A DNA stretch of 30,259 nucleotides from Deltaproteobacteria bacterium. GTDB taxonomy: Bacteria > Desulfobacterota_E > Deferrimicrobia > Deferrimicrobiales > Deferrimicrobiaceae. Position 1 is the stretch's first letter; each line of letters opens with the position of its first letter. The position numbers were made by a program, and so were the translations under genes. Below, one piece after another: positions 9,801 to 18,091 of this stretch. Location: contig JAMDBZ010000020.1 of NCBI GenBank assembly GCA_023488945.1, forward strand, positions 1 through 30,259, given 5' to 3'. The notes beneath the pieces are model-generated. The model made no database searches and was not told the DNA's origin. It was given only the letters and a program-made list of their open reading frames with translations.

Positions 9801-9978
9801 AATCGGCACGGGGGCGGCCATGCAGACTCCGCTCGCCATCGCGATCATCTCGGGGCTCCTGGTCGCCGTGCCGCTCGTCCTGGTCTTCATGCCGGCCCTT
9901 TACCTGTTCCTGCAGCGGATTCCTCGCTCTCGAACCGGCCGTACCGGAGCGCCAGCGTCGGCATCACCAGGAGGTTGA
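6895..9978 (+). CDS. RND efflux pump, inner-membrane subunit
   Basis: 1027 aa, the normal size for an RND pump. Topology is standard: a transmembrane helix at the start, a large periplasmic loop, helices 2-6, a second large loop and helices 8-12. The proton-relay aspartates in helix 4 are D397-D398 within GLIVDDGVVMLEF. FMPHMDEGGFI near the start of the second half is typical of the family. The helix-4 motif is neither the usual GEVVDDAI of heavy-metal pumps nor the VDDAIVVVEN of AcrB, so the substrate class is uncertain. ATG 6895 overlaps the adaptor stop by 1 nt (TGATG). The last 92 bp are antisense to the end of the opposing RND gene, so the final 30 residues after the last helix are constrained by the other strand. 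Confidence 0.93.
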   Translation: MGAWLQRHSRSLLFLMTLLALGGALAALRMPVAIFPRVQFPRIVVNVDSGDRPVDRMVVEVTQPLEQALRGVPGVRGMRSTSSRGSADISVNFEWGSDMVTALLEVESAVNRALPRLPRGTSFTARRMDPTVFPVLGLALTSARRDLVRLRDFAYFRLRPVVSTVPGVARVEVLGGGQAEYQVLADPARLQAAGLSLKDVADALSANNVVTAVGRLEDRYRLYLALSDTRLRRTEDIRHTVLRSGSNGVIELGDVAEVREGEVPQWFRVTANGRDAVLMNIMQQPGANTVSLVREIDRRIGAFRGQTPADIRIKPYYDQSELVVASALSVRDSIFIGAVLAAVILLMFLRSLRITVIIAIVLPGVLAATVLLLDVFHMSFNIMTLGGMAAAVGLIVDDGVVMLEFIMRRMSEGRESGEAREGPVLSAAIEMTRPLAGSSLATIVVYIPLAFLGGVTGGFFKALALTVAASLVISFFAAYLAIPLLGHLFLKRKDAERLESVGKVMGLMHRGYERWMAGLLGRPWLILPILLGLGAIGYLSYTRVGSGFMPHMDEGGFILDYKAAPGTSVAETDRLLRQVEAIITSLPEVDSYSRRTGLQLGGGVTESNEGDFFIHLKPPPRRGIDAVMSDLRRRVENQVPGLRIETAQLMEDLIGDLTAVPQPVEVKLFSDNEALLRKVAPEVAAGIRGIPGVVEVFDGITIAGDAVGIRVDRVKASLEGLDPDAVSRQIQAQLEGNVASQVQAGEKMIGVRIWTPPGLRDRISLIRRLRLRAPDGHYLPVKRVAEVGIAEGQAQVTREDLRRMVAVTGRIEGRDLGSTMREIRSVLGRFPLPAGAYLEYGGLYREQQKSFRGLVAVFLSAIMLVTVLLLFLYERFTTVLSILLTTLLSMSGVFLGLWVTGTELNISAMMGMTMIVGIVTEIAIFYFAELDPSGAHDPRDLIAAGRMRMRPIVMTSMIAILALMPLALGIGTGAAMQTPLAIAIISGLLVAVPLVLVFMPALYLFLQRIPRSRTGRTGAPASASPGG

Positions 9979-12900
9979 GCGCGGTGGAGGTCGCAAGGCC
10001 GCCCAGGATCACCGTCGCGAGGGGACCTTCGATCTCGCGTCCCGCCGCCCCGCTGCCGATCGCCAGCGGCAGCAGGCCGAAGGCGGTCACCAGGGCGGTC
10101 ATCAGGATCGGCGCCAGCCGGTCGGAGGCCCCCCGCAGCGCCGTTTCGAGGGTCCACGGCATCCCCTCGACGGCCACCAGCCGCTCGTAGTGCGAGATCA
10201 GCATGATGGAGTTCCGCAGCGTGATCCCGAACAGGGTCACGAAGCCGACCATGGAGCCGAGAGACAACTTGCCTCCCGTCGCGAAAACCACCAGGACCCC
10301 TCCCACCAGGGCGAAGGGAAGATTCGCCAGGACCAGCAGCAGGTTCCGGCCGTTCTGCAGGACGATGGACAAGAGCAGGATGACGCCGACGGCGGCCAGC
10401 AGGGAATGGAGGGCCAGGTCCCGCTGCGACCGGGCCTGGGCCGCGGCGGTCCCGCCGAATTCCACGTAGGTCCCGGGAGGCAGGGAAACCCCTGAACTCA
10501 CCCGTCTCTTCGCTTCCGCGACGAAGGAGTTGACCCCGCGTCCCGCCACGTTGCAGGTCACCGCCTGGACCCGCCTCGCCCCGTTGTGCAGCACCACGTA
10601 ACGCCCGGACGTCTCGTAGATGTCGGCAAGCTGCCGGAGAGGGACGTAGCTCCCCGCGGCGTTGCGGAGGGGCAGGGCCCCGACGCCGGAGATCGTCCCC
10701 CGGTCACGGGCATCCAGGATCACCGAGACGTCGTGGACCCGCTTGCCGTGGTAGACCTGGCCGACGATGTCGCCCTGGTAGGCGGTGCGGACCGCTTCGA
10801 GCACATCGACCGCGTCGAAACCCCATCGCGCCAGGTCGTCCTTCCGGAGCCGGACGACGAGCCGGGGCGTGCCCGGCGCAGACCGGACCTGGACCTCCGT
10901 CGCCCCGGGGACGGAACCCAGCACCCGGGCCACTTCGCCGGCCTTGGCGTCCAGCACGTCGAGGTCGTTCCCGTACAGATTGACCACGACGGACGCCGTA
11001 TACCCGGACAAGGTCTCCTCCACCCGCTCCGTCAGGAAGGTCTTCACGGCGAAATTCACGCCGGCGAATTGCCCCAGCACGCCGCGGATCTCCGCCAGGG
11101 CGGCTTCCCCCTGCGCGCCTTCGAGGGGTTTGAGGTCCACCTCGAACTCCGCGTCGTGGGTCCCCAGGATGTCGTCCGCCTTCTCCGCCCGTCCCGCCCG
11201 CTGCGCCACGGAGCGGACAAAGGGGAGCTTCAGGAGCTCGGGGGTCACGCGGCCTCCCAGCCGCATCGATTCCTGAAGCGATGTCCCGGGGACGGCCGCC
11301 ATGTGGACGAGGAAGTGCCCCTCCTGGAGCTCGGGGATAAACGACCGGCTGAAGAACGGCACGATCGCCAGGCCGCCGGCGGTCAGGAGCAGCACGCCCG
11401 CCAGTACCGCCCGCGGATGGCGCTCCACCGTAAGCAGCAGCGATTCGTATCCCGCTTTCAGCCACCGGACGACGGGAGGTTCCTTCTCCCGCAGATCCCC
11501 GCGCCCCAGGACAAGAAGGCACAACGCGGGCGTCACGGTGAGCGCGACGAGCAGCGAGGCGAGGATCGCCAGGATATAGGCCATGCCGAGGGGAGCGAAC
11601 AGCCGCCCCGCCAGCCCGGAGAGGGTCAACACGGGGACGAACACGAGCGCCACGGCGAAGGTGGCGTACACCACGGCGCTTCGCACCTCGATGGAGGCGT
11701 CCAGCACGACCCGCGACAGGGGGAGGGGCCTTTCCCGGCGGCGGTTCTCCCTCAGGCGCCTCGTGATGTTTTCCACGTCGATGATGGCGTCGTCGACGAC
11801 CTCGCCGATGGCGATCGCCATCCCTCCCAGGGTCATCGTGTTGAGGCTTGCGCCCAGCCGTTCCAGGACCGTGACCGCCGCCAGCAGCGCCAACGGGATG
11901 GCCGTGCAGGAGATCGCCGCCGTCCTCAGGTCGAAGAGGAACAGGAAGAGCACGGCGACGACCAGAACGGCGCCGAGGAGCAGCGAGGACTTCATGTTCC
12001 CGATCGCCGTCCGGATGAAGTTCGCGGCCCGGAAGAGGTTCGGGTGGAGATCGACTCCCTGGGCTTCCAGCGTGGGGCGCAGCCCGTCCAGCGCCCGGTC
12101 CACTCCCCGGGTCACCTCGATCGTGTTCGCCCCGTACTGCGCGGAGATGACCAGGATGACCCCCGGCTTCCCCATGACGGCGGCAGCGCCGATGGGGGGT
12201 TCCGGAGCCTCCACGACGGAGGCGACGTCCGACAGCATCACGTTGGCGCCGTTCCGGTGCACGAGGACGGTGCCGGCGAGCCGGGCCGGCGTGACGGACT
12301 GCCCACGGGTCTGCAGGTCGATGCGCTGGTTTCCGGTGTCGATGAAGCCGGCCCCCAGGACGCCGGTGGCCCGGCGCGCCGCGGACAGGACGTCATCCAG
12401 GGCCAGGCCGTATCGAATCAGCCGGTCGGGACGGACCTGGACCTGGAGCTGCTTCACTTCCCCGCCGAAGACCGGGACCTTGGCGACGCCGGGCACGGCC
12501 AGCAGCCGCTGCTTGACCGTCCAATCCGCGATCGTGCGGAGATCCATGAGCGAATGCTTCTCCGACGTCAATCCGATCACGAGAGCGACGCTCGTCGAGG
12601 AGGTCAGGGGGGTCATGGCCGGCGCGCCGACCCCCTTCGGCAGCCGCCCGCCGACGCCGGCCAAGCGCTCGGCCACCACCTGCCGGTCGCGGTAGATGTC
12701 GCTGCCCGACCGGAACGTCACGGTGATGACCGAGAGGCCCTGAATGGAACCCGAGCGGAGCGATTCGATCCCCGGCACGCCGTTGATGGCATTCTCGATG
12801 GGCTGGGTCACCAGCACCTCGACCTGCTCCGGGGCCAGCCCCGGCGCTTCGGTCTGGATGACGACCTGCGGCGGAGCGAACTCGGGGAAGACGTCGTACC

Positions 12901-13003
12901 TGGCCTGGAGGAGCGTGTAGAAGCCGTAACCGAGAAGCATGCAGGCGAGCGCGATGATCGCCCCCCGGAAACGGAGCGAGAAGCGGACGATCGCGTTCAG
13001 CAT
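9887..13003 (-). CDS. heavy-metal (CusA/CzcA-type) RND efflux pump
   Basis: 1038 aa. Helix 4 carries GEVVDDAIIDVENITRRLRE with D404-D405, the signature of the heavy-metal efflux branch of RND pumps (Cus/Czc/related). The usual architecture follows: two large periplasmic loops, twelve helices and FIPELQEGHFL at the start of the second half. The gene is third of three efflux genes (TolC, adaptor, pump) behind a CusRS-like sensor pair, which fits export of Cu, Ag, Zn, Cd or Co. The metal cannot be told from sequence by eye. ATG 13003 follows a G-rich stretch 33 nt after the adaptor stop. Its 3' end overlaps the convergent RND gene by 92 bp. Confidence 0.93.
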   Translation of the reverse strand: MLNAIVRFSLRFRGAIIALACMLLGYGFYTLLQARYDVFPEFAPPQVVIQTEAPGLAPEQVEVLVTQPIENAINGVPGIESLRSGSIQGLSVITVTFRSGSDIYRDRQVVAERLAGVGGRLPKGVGAPAMTPLTSSTSVALVIGLTSEKHSLMDLRTIADWTVKQRLLAVPGVAKVPVFGGEVKQLQVQVRPDRLIRYGLALDDVLSAARRATGVLGAGFIDTGNQRIDLQTRGQSVTPARLAGTVLVHRNGANVMLSDVASVVEAPEPPIGAAAVMGKPGVILVISAQYGANTIEVTRGVDRALDGLRPTLEAQGVDLHPNLFRAANFIRTAIGNMKSSLLLGAVLVVAVLFLFLFDLRTAAISCTAIPLALLAAVTVLERLGASLNTMTLGGMAIAIGEVVDDAIIDVENITRRLRENRRRERPLPLSRVVLDASIEVRSAVVYATFAVALVFVPVLTLSGLAGRLFAPLGMAYILAILASLLVALTVTPALCLLVLGRGDLREKEPPVVRWLKAGYESLLLTVERHPRAVLAGVLLLTAGGLAIVPFFSRSFIPELQEGHFLVHMAAVPGTSLQESMRLGGRVTPELLKLPFVRSVAQRAGRAEKADDILGTHDAEFEVDLKPLEGAQGEAALAEIRGVLGQFAGVNFAVKTFLTERVEETLSGYTASVVVNLYGNDLDVLDAKAGEVARVLGSVPGATEVQVRSAPGTPRLVVRLRKDDLARWGFDAVDVLEAVRTAYQGDIVGQVYHGKRVHDVSVILDARDRGTISGVGALPLRNAAGSYVPLRQLADIYETSGRYVVLHNGARRVQAVTCNVAGRGVNSFVAEAKRRVSSGVSLPPGTYVEFGGTAAAQARSQRDLALHSLLAAVGVILLLSIVLQNGRNLLLVLANLPFALVGGVLVVFATGGKLSLGSMVGFVTLFGITLRNSIMLISHYERLVAVEGMPWTLETALRGASDRLAPILMTALVTAFGLLPLAIGSGAAGREIEGPLATVILGGLATSTALNLLVMPTLALRYGRFESEESAAGTGKGPA

Positions 13004-13036
13004 GTTACAGCCCCCGTCCCCGCCACCCCCGCCCCC

Positions 13037-14095
13037 TCAATCCCCGACCTGGATCCGGGAACGGAACTCCTCGGACAGAAGAAGCTGCGCGCCGGTCACC
13101 ACCAGCCGGTCCCCGGGCGCGAAGCGACTCGTCACGAACCAACCCTCGCCGACCGGGGTATCGGTCGCGATGTCCCGGCGGAAGAACCGGATGGGACCTT
13201 TTTGGAGGTAGATCCACCCCTTCCCCTGCCACCAGACCACCGCCGCGGCGGGGATCATCGTTCCCTCGCGCTTCGGGCCGACCGCCAGGAAGGCGGCGAC
13301 ATTCATCCCCGGAAGAAGCGGGCTCGTCCGACCTCCCGGCGCAAGATAGAAGAAGCTCATCCCCTGGATCCGGGGGTCGGTGGCGGGCGCGGAGGAAACG
13401 AACCTGGAGCGAACGGAGTCCCCGGAGGGACCCCGGACACGGGCGCTTTTCGGCGGGGACGGGAGGCTCGTTCCCGATGGGAGGGTGACCAGGACCAGGA
13501 AGTCCCTCTGCCGGATCAGGCGTTCCAGGGGCGGCGATCCCGCGACGATCCATCCGGCGATCACGTTTCCCCACTTCTGCGCGGCGATTCCCTCCAGGGA
13601 TCGCAGGGCATCCTGCGCGGCCCGCACGCCCGCGAGATCGGCGCGCCATTTCGCCTCGCCCGCCTCCAGCACCCTGTCGGAGACGTTCCGGTCCTCTTCG
13701 TGGAGTGTTTTCAGGCGCTCATATTCCTTCCGGGAGGCGTCGAGGCTCGCCTGCGCCTCCTCCAGCCGTCCCTTCGCCGAGGCGTAACCGGTCATGAATC
13801 CGGCGAGGTCCTGGAGCGGGAGAACGGTTCCGTAGGCTTTGATCTCCCCGGCATGCCGCGTGGTCTTCAAAGGGACCGCGACGATCCCGATCCGGGCCTG
13901 CGTCTCCCGGTCGAGGGTCACCGCGGTCTCCCCGCCCGTGGTCGAAACGCGCGAGGCGGTTTTCACCGGGCGCTCCCGCTCCTTTTCTTCCGCCAGATCC
14001 TTTCGCCCCACCAGGTATGCCCACACCAGCACGGCGCAGATCCCTGCCAGGACGCAAACCGTCAAGGCGATTTTCACCCCCCTTGGGAGTCTCAT
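13037..14095 (-). CDS. RND efflux periplasmic adaptor, heavy-metal operon
   Basis: 352 aa. An N-terminal membrane anchor (VKIALTVCVLAGICAVLVWAYLV) is not obviously cleaved. A helical hairpin lies around GRLEEAQASLDASRKEYERL and LEAGEAKWRADLAG, with beta domains behind it, for example MNVAAFLAVGPKREGTMIPA. The lipoyl half-motifs are less clear than in the adaptor of the opposite operon, as is common for metal-type adaptors. The start overlaps the TolC-family stop by 4 nt (ATGA), so I ignored the much longer upstream open frame. The protein bridges the lipoprotein duct and the CusA/CzcA-like pump. No Met- or His-rich metal-binding extension is visible. Confidence 0.87.
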   Translation of the reverse strand: MRLPRGVKIALTVCVLAGICAVLVWAYLVGRKDLAEEKERERPVKTASRVSTTGGETAVTLDRETQARIGIVAVPLKTTRHAGEIKAYGTVLPLQDLAGFMTGYASAKGRLEEAQASLDASRKEYERLKTLHEEDRNVSDRVLEAGEAKWRADLAGVRAAQDALRSLEGIAAQKWGNVIAGWIVAGSPPLERLIRQRDFLVLVTLPSGTSLPSPPKSARVRGPSGDSVRSRFVSSAPATDPRIQGMSFFYLAPGGRTSPLLPGMNVAAFLAVGPKREGTMIPAAAVVWWQGKGWIYLQKGPIRFFRRDIATDTPVGEGWFVTSRFAPGDRLVVTGAQLLLSEEFRSRIQVGD

Positions 14096-15501
14096 CGCGA
14101 TCCTCCTGCCCCCGGCCGCGGGGGCATCGTAGGTGTCGGCGGGAATTCCTCCGCCGGAACAAGCGGGCGCTCCACCGCGTCCTCCAGGCGTCCCAGGGCC
14201 CGCTGAACCCCGGCCAGCGCCTCCAGGCGGGCCAACGCGCCCGTTTCCAGCTCCAGCCGGGCGCCGAGGAGCGTCAGGCGGTCCGCCTCTCCGGCGCGAA
14301 ACATCTCTTCCGCCGATTGCCGGCGGCTTCGTTGGGACGCAAGCAACGCATCCGCCGCCTCGAGTTTCTTGAGGCTCTCGCGGTACCCCGCCAGGGCCCG
14401 ATCCGATTCGCCGATCACCCGGGCCTGCAGCGCGGTGAAGCGGGCCGCGGACTCCGCCCGGCGCGCTTCGGCTTCGGCAATCGGCCCCTGATTCCGGTTG
14501 AACACCGGCAAGGAGACGGAGAAGCCCAGGGACCACTTGTTGTCCCCCTGGTCCCACTTGTATCCCGGACCGAGACGGAGGTCCGGGTACTGTCGGGCGA
14601 TCTCCAGCTGAAGGGACGACTGGGCCGCCTCGTATTCCGCAAGGGACGCGAGAATGTCGGGGCGATTCAGCAAGGCCTCCCGCCGCACGTCCGCCGGAGG
14701 GAGGTCCGCGGGGAGCTCGTTCACGAAATCAAAGGAGACGTCGTGTCCCTCGAGGGCGGCCGCCGGCACACCGATGGCGTCGGCAACCGCCACGCGCGCC
14801 TCGGCGATCCGTTTCCGCGCATCCCCCAGAAGGAGAACCGTCCGATCCAGGGAGATCCGGGCCCGGGTGACCTCGGGCCGGGACACTTCCCCCGCCGCCA
14901 GGCGTTTCTCCAGCGCCTGGACGAGCTCCGCCCGGATCGCCCGCTCCCTTTCCCGAAGAGCCGCCGTCTCAACGGCCGCCTGGAGTTCGAGCATGCGGGC
15001 CCTCAGGCGGCTGCGGACTTTCCATGCCGCGGCGGCGATGTTCAGGCGCGCCGCCTGCGCGAGATGCCCGGCCCGGGCCACGCGGTATCCCCGCTTGCCG
15101 GCGGTTTCCAGCGGGACGTCGAGCGAAAATCCGAAAATCCAGGGCGAGATCCCGCTCGCCGAGCTCGCATTGTATCCGGGGCCGAAAACGGCCCCGGGGT
15201 TCGGGCGCTGTCCCGCCGTGATCACTCCCGCCCTGGCCACACCCCATTCGGCCCGCGCGACATCCAGATCCGGGTGATAGTAGAAGGCGGCGAGCGTGAG
15301 CAGCCGGAGGCCCCATTGCGCTGGGGGCCATGCCGGAAGGTCCCGGGGCCGATTCCGCCCGATGAATTCCTTCAGCCCCGGATCGTCCAGGGTCCGGGAC
15401 TCGAAGCGGGAGAGCGTTTCGGAGGGGACGATCGGTTTCGGCGTGTAGGCGGCGCACCCGGCCAGCAGGACGAGAGCAACGAACAGCCACCGGAGTTTCA
15501 T
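14092..15501 (-). CDS. TolC-family outer-membrane efflux lipoprotein, heavy-metal operon
   Basis: 469 aa. Lipoprotein signal MKLRWLFVALVLLAGC with C16 as the lipidated cysteine. Two OEP domains with long coiled-coil helices follow, for example around LNIAAAAWKVRSRLRARMLE and the C-terminal half near AEARRAESAARFTALQARV. GAGGTGG sits just upstream of the ATG. This is the first gene of the efflux part of the leftward operon, 183 nt downstream of the sensor kinase. That gap and the kinase end hold a possible regulator box. The C-terminus is proline-rich (PPTPTMPPRPGAG). It is clearly distinct from the TolC homologue of the facing operon, so the two systems do not look like a recent duplication. 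Confidence 0.92.
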   Translation of the reverse strand: MKLRWLFVALVLLAGCAAYTPKPIVPSETLSRFESRTLDDPGLKEFIGRNRPRDLPAWPPAQWGLRLLTLAAFYYHPDLDVARAEWGVARAGVITAGQRPNPGAVFGPGYNASSASGISPWIFGFSLDVPLETAGKRGYRVARAGHLAQAARLNIAAAAWKVRSRLRARMLELQAAVETAALRERERAIRAELVQALEKRLAAGEVSRPEVTRARISLDRTVLLLGDARKRIAEARVAVADAIGVPAAALEGHDVSFDFVNELPADLPPADVRREALLNRPDILASLAEYEAAQSSLQLEIARQYPDLRLGPGYKWDQGDNKWSLGFSVSLPVFNRNQGPIAEAEARRAESAARFTALQARVIGESDRALAGYRESLKKLEAADALLASQRSRRQSAEEMFRAGEADRLTLLGARLELETGALARLEALAGVQRALGRLEDAVERPLVPAEEFPPTPTMPPRPGAGGSR

Positions 15502-15661
15502 CGACCACCTCGCCGAATTCCGATCATGAGCCGGGCGCCCCTTCCCGAAGCGCAGCGGTCCCGCCGCATGATCTCAACGGACGCCCGCCGGCCGGCGGCT
15601 TGACGGGTTCGCTCACCCCGAGCCGGATTTTTCCAGGATACCGATGATGTCTGACGATGCG

Positions 15662-15688
15662 ATGACGGGAAGATTACAAAGACGTCAT
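15662..15688 (-). promoter_or_regulatory. candidate CusR/CopR-type operator upstream of the TolC-adaptor-RND genes
   Basis: ATGACG and CGTCAT form perfect 6-bp arms 15 bp apart. On the minus strand the core reads TTTGTAATCTTCCCGTCAT. This resembles the TGTAAT-spacer-TGTCAT pattern recalled for copper/heavy-metal response regulators. It overlaps the end of the kinase gene and lies about 160 bp upstream of the efflux start, so it could drive the efflux genes separately from the regulator genes. No -10/-35 pair was fixed with confidence. Confidence 0.4.
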
Positions 15689-17088
15689 GTTGCAAGAGGT
15701 CGCGGAAAGACGAGGGTGACCACGGTCCCCTGGTCGGGTTCGCTCGTGATCCTGCATCCTCCCCCATGGAGATCCATGATCGACTTGACGATGGCCAGTC
15801 CCAACCCCGTTCCTTCGGGGTAATCGGCTCTCGACCCGGCGGACCGGTGGAAACGGTCGAAGATCCGGGGCAGGTCATCCGGCGCAATCCCGGCGCCGGT
15901 GTCGCGGATGACGACCTCGGTGGAGCGGTCCTCCCGTTCCCTGACGGAAATGGCCACTTTCCCCCCGGGGGGCGTATGCCGCAGGGCATTGGAAAGGATG
16001 TTGCTCACCGCCCGCCGGAAAAGGGTCGGATCGGCATGGACCGTTCCGGTTCCGTGACAGGTCACCTCGACCCGTTGCTCCCTGGCCACCGCTTCGTAGA
16101 ACTCCCGGGTGGCCTCGATCTCCTTTCCGGCGTCGAGCGGCATCCGCTCGATTCGGGTCTCGGGGTTCTCCGCCCGGGCAAGGAAGAGGAGATTGTCGAC
16201 CATGCGGGAGAGCCTTCCGAACTCTTCCAGGCTCGATTCGAGAATCCGCCGATACTCCTCCGGCTCCCTTTCCTTCGACAGGGCCACCTCGGCCTCCCCC
16301 ATGAGGTTGTTGATCGGGGTGCGCAGCTCGTGCGCCAGATCGGCGGAGAACCGGGAAAGGCGGGAGAACGATTCTTCGAGACGATCCAGCATCCGATCGA
16401 ACGAGACGGCAAGGAGAGAGAGTTCCCTGGGCCATCCGGCGGAGCCGATCCGCTCATGGAGCTGCGTGGCCTTGATCCGCCGGGTCGCCTCCGTGATTTC
16501 CGCCAGGGGCCGCATCCCCCTCCGGGCGATGAGAACCCCGGCGCCGGCGGAGAGCAGGATCCCGGCAAGAAGCGCAACCCCGAGCTTGCGGCGATAGTCG
16601 GCCAGAAGGGACTCCTCGGGAGAAACATCGAGCCCGACCTGGAGAAGGCTCATGGTCCCCCTCGACCGCCCGACCTCGGCCCACGCCGACGCCAGCAGAT
16701 ACGACCTGCCGCGAGGCGACCTCCACTTCCCCGGCGTGCGCGTGCCCTGGTCCCCCGCGTCCCGCGCCGGGACGGCGAACACTCCCGACGGAAGGACATC
16801 CCCCATGCGAGGCGTCTCGATCAGGATCCGCCCTCCTTCGTCCAAAACCCGGACGTAATATTTGGTCCGGGAGGGATTGCCGCTCCCCCATCGTAGCTCC
16901 TGCCCGAGGAGATCCCACACATCCGAGTCTTCCCGCAAGATCGAGCGCAGGACGCGGATCTTCCCGGCGAGGAAATCGGCGTCTTCCCGGTGGAGGTTGG
17001 AGACGAGTCCCCAGTACAGAAACGTCATGGACAGGAGGAGCAAGCCGAGAGCCGAGAGAGTATGGGAAAGGAAGATCCGGGAGGCCAT
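15685..17088 (-). CDS. heavy-metal sensor histidine kinase (CusS/CopS-like)
   Basis: 467 aa from ATG 17088; the frame is open to 17163, but that extension overlaps the regulator gene and lacks a ribosome site. First helix near residues 10-30, periplasmic sensor of about 140 residues, second helix near 170-190 (VALLAGILLSAGAGVLIARR), then HAMP (GMRPLAEITEATRRI). DHp motif FSADLAHELRTPINNLMGE and ATP-binding motifs SNILSNALRHTPPGG, DTGAGI, FDRFHR and GTGLGLAIV follow. The INNLMGE form of the H box is characteristic of the CusS/CopS/SilS group. Paired with the regulator 55 nt upstream. It presumably senses periplasmic metal ions, and the efflux genes follow in the same direction. Confidence 0.9.
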   Translation of the reverse strand: MASRIFLSHTLSALGLLLLSMTFLYWGLVSNLHREDADFLAGKIRVLRSILREDSDVWDLLGQELRWGSGNPSRTKYYVRVLDEGGRILIETPRMGDVLPSGVFAVPARDAGDQGTRTPGKWRSPRGRSYLLASAWAEVGRSRGTMSLLQVGLDVSPEESLLADYRRKLGVALLAGILLSAGAGVLIARRGMRPLAEITEATRRIKATQLHERIGSAGWPRELSLLAVSFDRMLDRLEESFSRLSRFSADLAHELRTPINNLMGEAEVALSKEREPEEYRRILESSLEEFGRLSRMVDNLLFLARAENPETRIERMPLDAGKEIEATREFYEAVAREQRVEVTCHGTGTVHADPTLFRRAVSNILSNALRHTPPGGKVAISVREREDRSTEVVIRDTGAGIAPDDLPRIFDRFHRSAGSRADYPEGTGLGLAIVKSIMDLHGGGCRITSEPDQGTVVTLVFPRPLAT

Positions 17089-17143
17089 GGACCAGGTGCC
17101 CGAAGAGGCGGTCGCGGGCGGGCGGCCCGCGGTATCTCCCTCC

Positions 17144-17815
17144 CTACCGCTCCTCGAACACATAGCCCACTCCCCGGACCGTATGGATCAGTTTTCTCTC
17201 GAAGGGATCGTCGACCTTGCTCCGGAGCCGCCGGATCGCCACATCCACGACGTTGGTGTCGCTCTCGAAGTTGATATCCCACACCTGCTCCGCGATGAGA
17301 TATCGGGAGAGGACCTCGCCCGCCCGTCGAACGAGAAGGGAGAGAAGGGCGAATTCCTTCGGCGTCAAAGCGAGCTCATTGCCTCCTCTTTTCGCCTTGT
17401 GGCGCACCGGGTCGATCTCCAGGTCCGCGGCGCGCAAGATCTCGGGTTGCCTCGCCGGCCCGCGGCGAAGGATGGAGCGGACCCGGGCGAGGAGCTCCGA
17501 GAAAGCGAACGGCTTCACGAGGTAATCGTCCGCCCCAAGCTCCAGTCCCCGCACCCGATCCGGCACCGAATCCCGCGCGGTCAGGAAAAGGACCGGGGTT
17601 TGCCGGCCCTTCGCCCGCATCCCGGAGATCACGGACCAGCCGTTTCCCTCCGGCAGCATCACGTCGAGGATGACGAGGTCGTAATCGACGGAGAAGGCCA
17701 GGTGGAGCCCCTCCTCGCCCGTCCCGGCAACGTCCACGACAAAGCCGTTTTCGGAGAGCCCCTTCCTGAGGTAGGAAGCGGTTTTTTTCTCGTCCTCGAC
17801 GACCAGGATGCGCAT
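17144..17815 (-). CDS. heavy-metal response regulator (CusR/CopR-like)
   Basis: 223 aa. Receiver begins [20 protein letters not shown], a typical CusR/CopR/SilR opening, with phospho-acceptor D51 ([14 protein letters not shown]), the TAR motif (LFLTARDSV) and the KPF motif ([15 protein letters not shown]). The winged-helix output domain ends in [18 protein letters not shown] and [15 protein letters not shown], again typical of this branch. First gene of the leftward operon; its kinase follows after 55 nt. It is expected to activate the downstream TolC-adaptor-RND genes and itself in response to metal. Confidence 0.93.
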   Translation of the reverse strand: MRILVVEDEKKTASYLRKGLSENGFVVDVAGTGEEGLHLAFSVDYDLVILDVMLPEGNGWSVISGMRAKGRQTPVLFLTARDSVPDRVRGLELGADDYLVKPFAFSELLARVRSILRRGPARQPEILRAADLEIDPVRHKAKRGGNELALTPKEFALLSLLVRRAGEVLSRYLIAEQVWDINFESDTNVVDVAIRRLRSKVDDPFERKLIHTVRGVGYVFEER

Positions 17816-17978
17816 CCGCTGATTTTAGGTCGTCGATGGTCTTTCATCAATGCCTGCGAGCGCAGGGGACGCCCGCGCCGCAGGGTGTTCACGGCGGCCA
17901 GGCATAATGGGAGCCGGGCCGTCCCTTCCGCCGCGGCGGCAAGCCTTTCTGGTCCACACCGTGCACCAGGTTCCAGGT

Positions 17979-17984
17979 TAGAAT
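17979..17984 (+). promoter_or_regulatory. possible -10 element (TAGAAT) in the divergent intergenic region
   Basis: The 276 bp between the leftward regulator and the SHOCT gene must hold both divergent promoters. TAGAAT lies about 110 bp before the SHOCT start, without a convincing -35. A CTGGT/ACCAG inverted pair sits a little upstream (about 17950-17970) and could be an operator. Nothing else is recognisable in this gap. Confidence 0.25.
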
Positions 17985-18091
17985 TGTCGTTGGACGCACC
18001 ATTACGCTTTTCTCGCCCGCGGCGGGGTTGCCGAACATGCCCCGAAGCGGAGAATTTCGACTCCCCGGTCTTCGGGAAAAAGGAGCGTTCC

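Noticed and set aside
10586..14206. 1206-codon open frame on the plus strand
   Set aside because: It spans the antisense of the RND pump and its adaptor and has no recognisable domain; a shadow frame.
17025..17163. N-terminal extension of the heavy-metal sensor kinase from ATG 17163
   Set aside because: It overlaps the regulator gene and adds 25 residues of low-complexity sequence before the first membrane helix.
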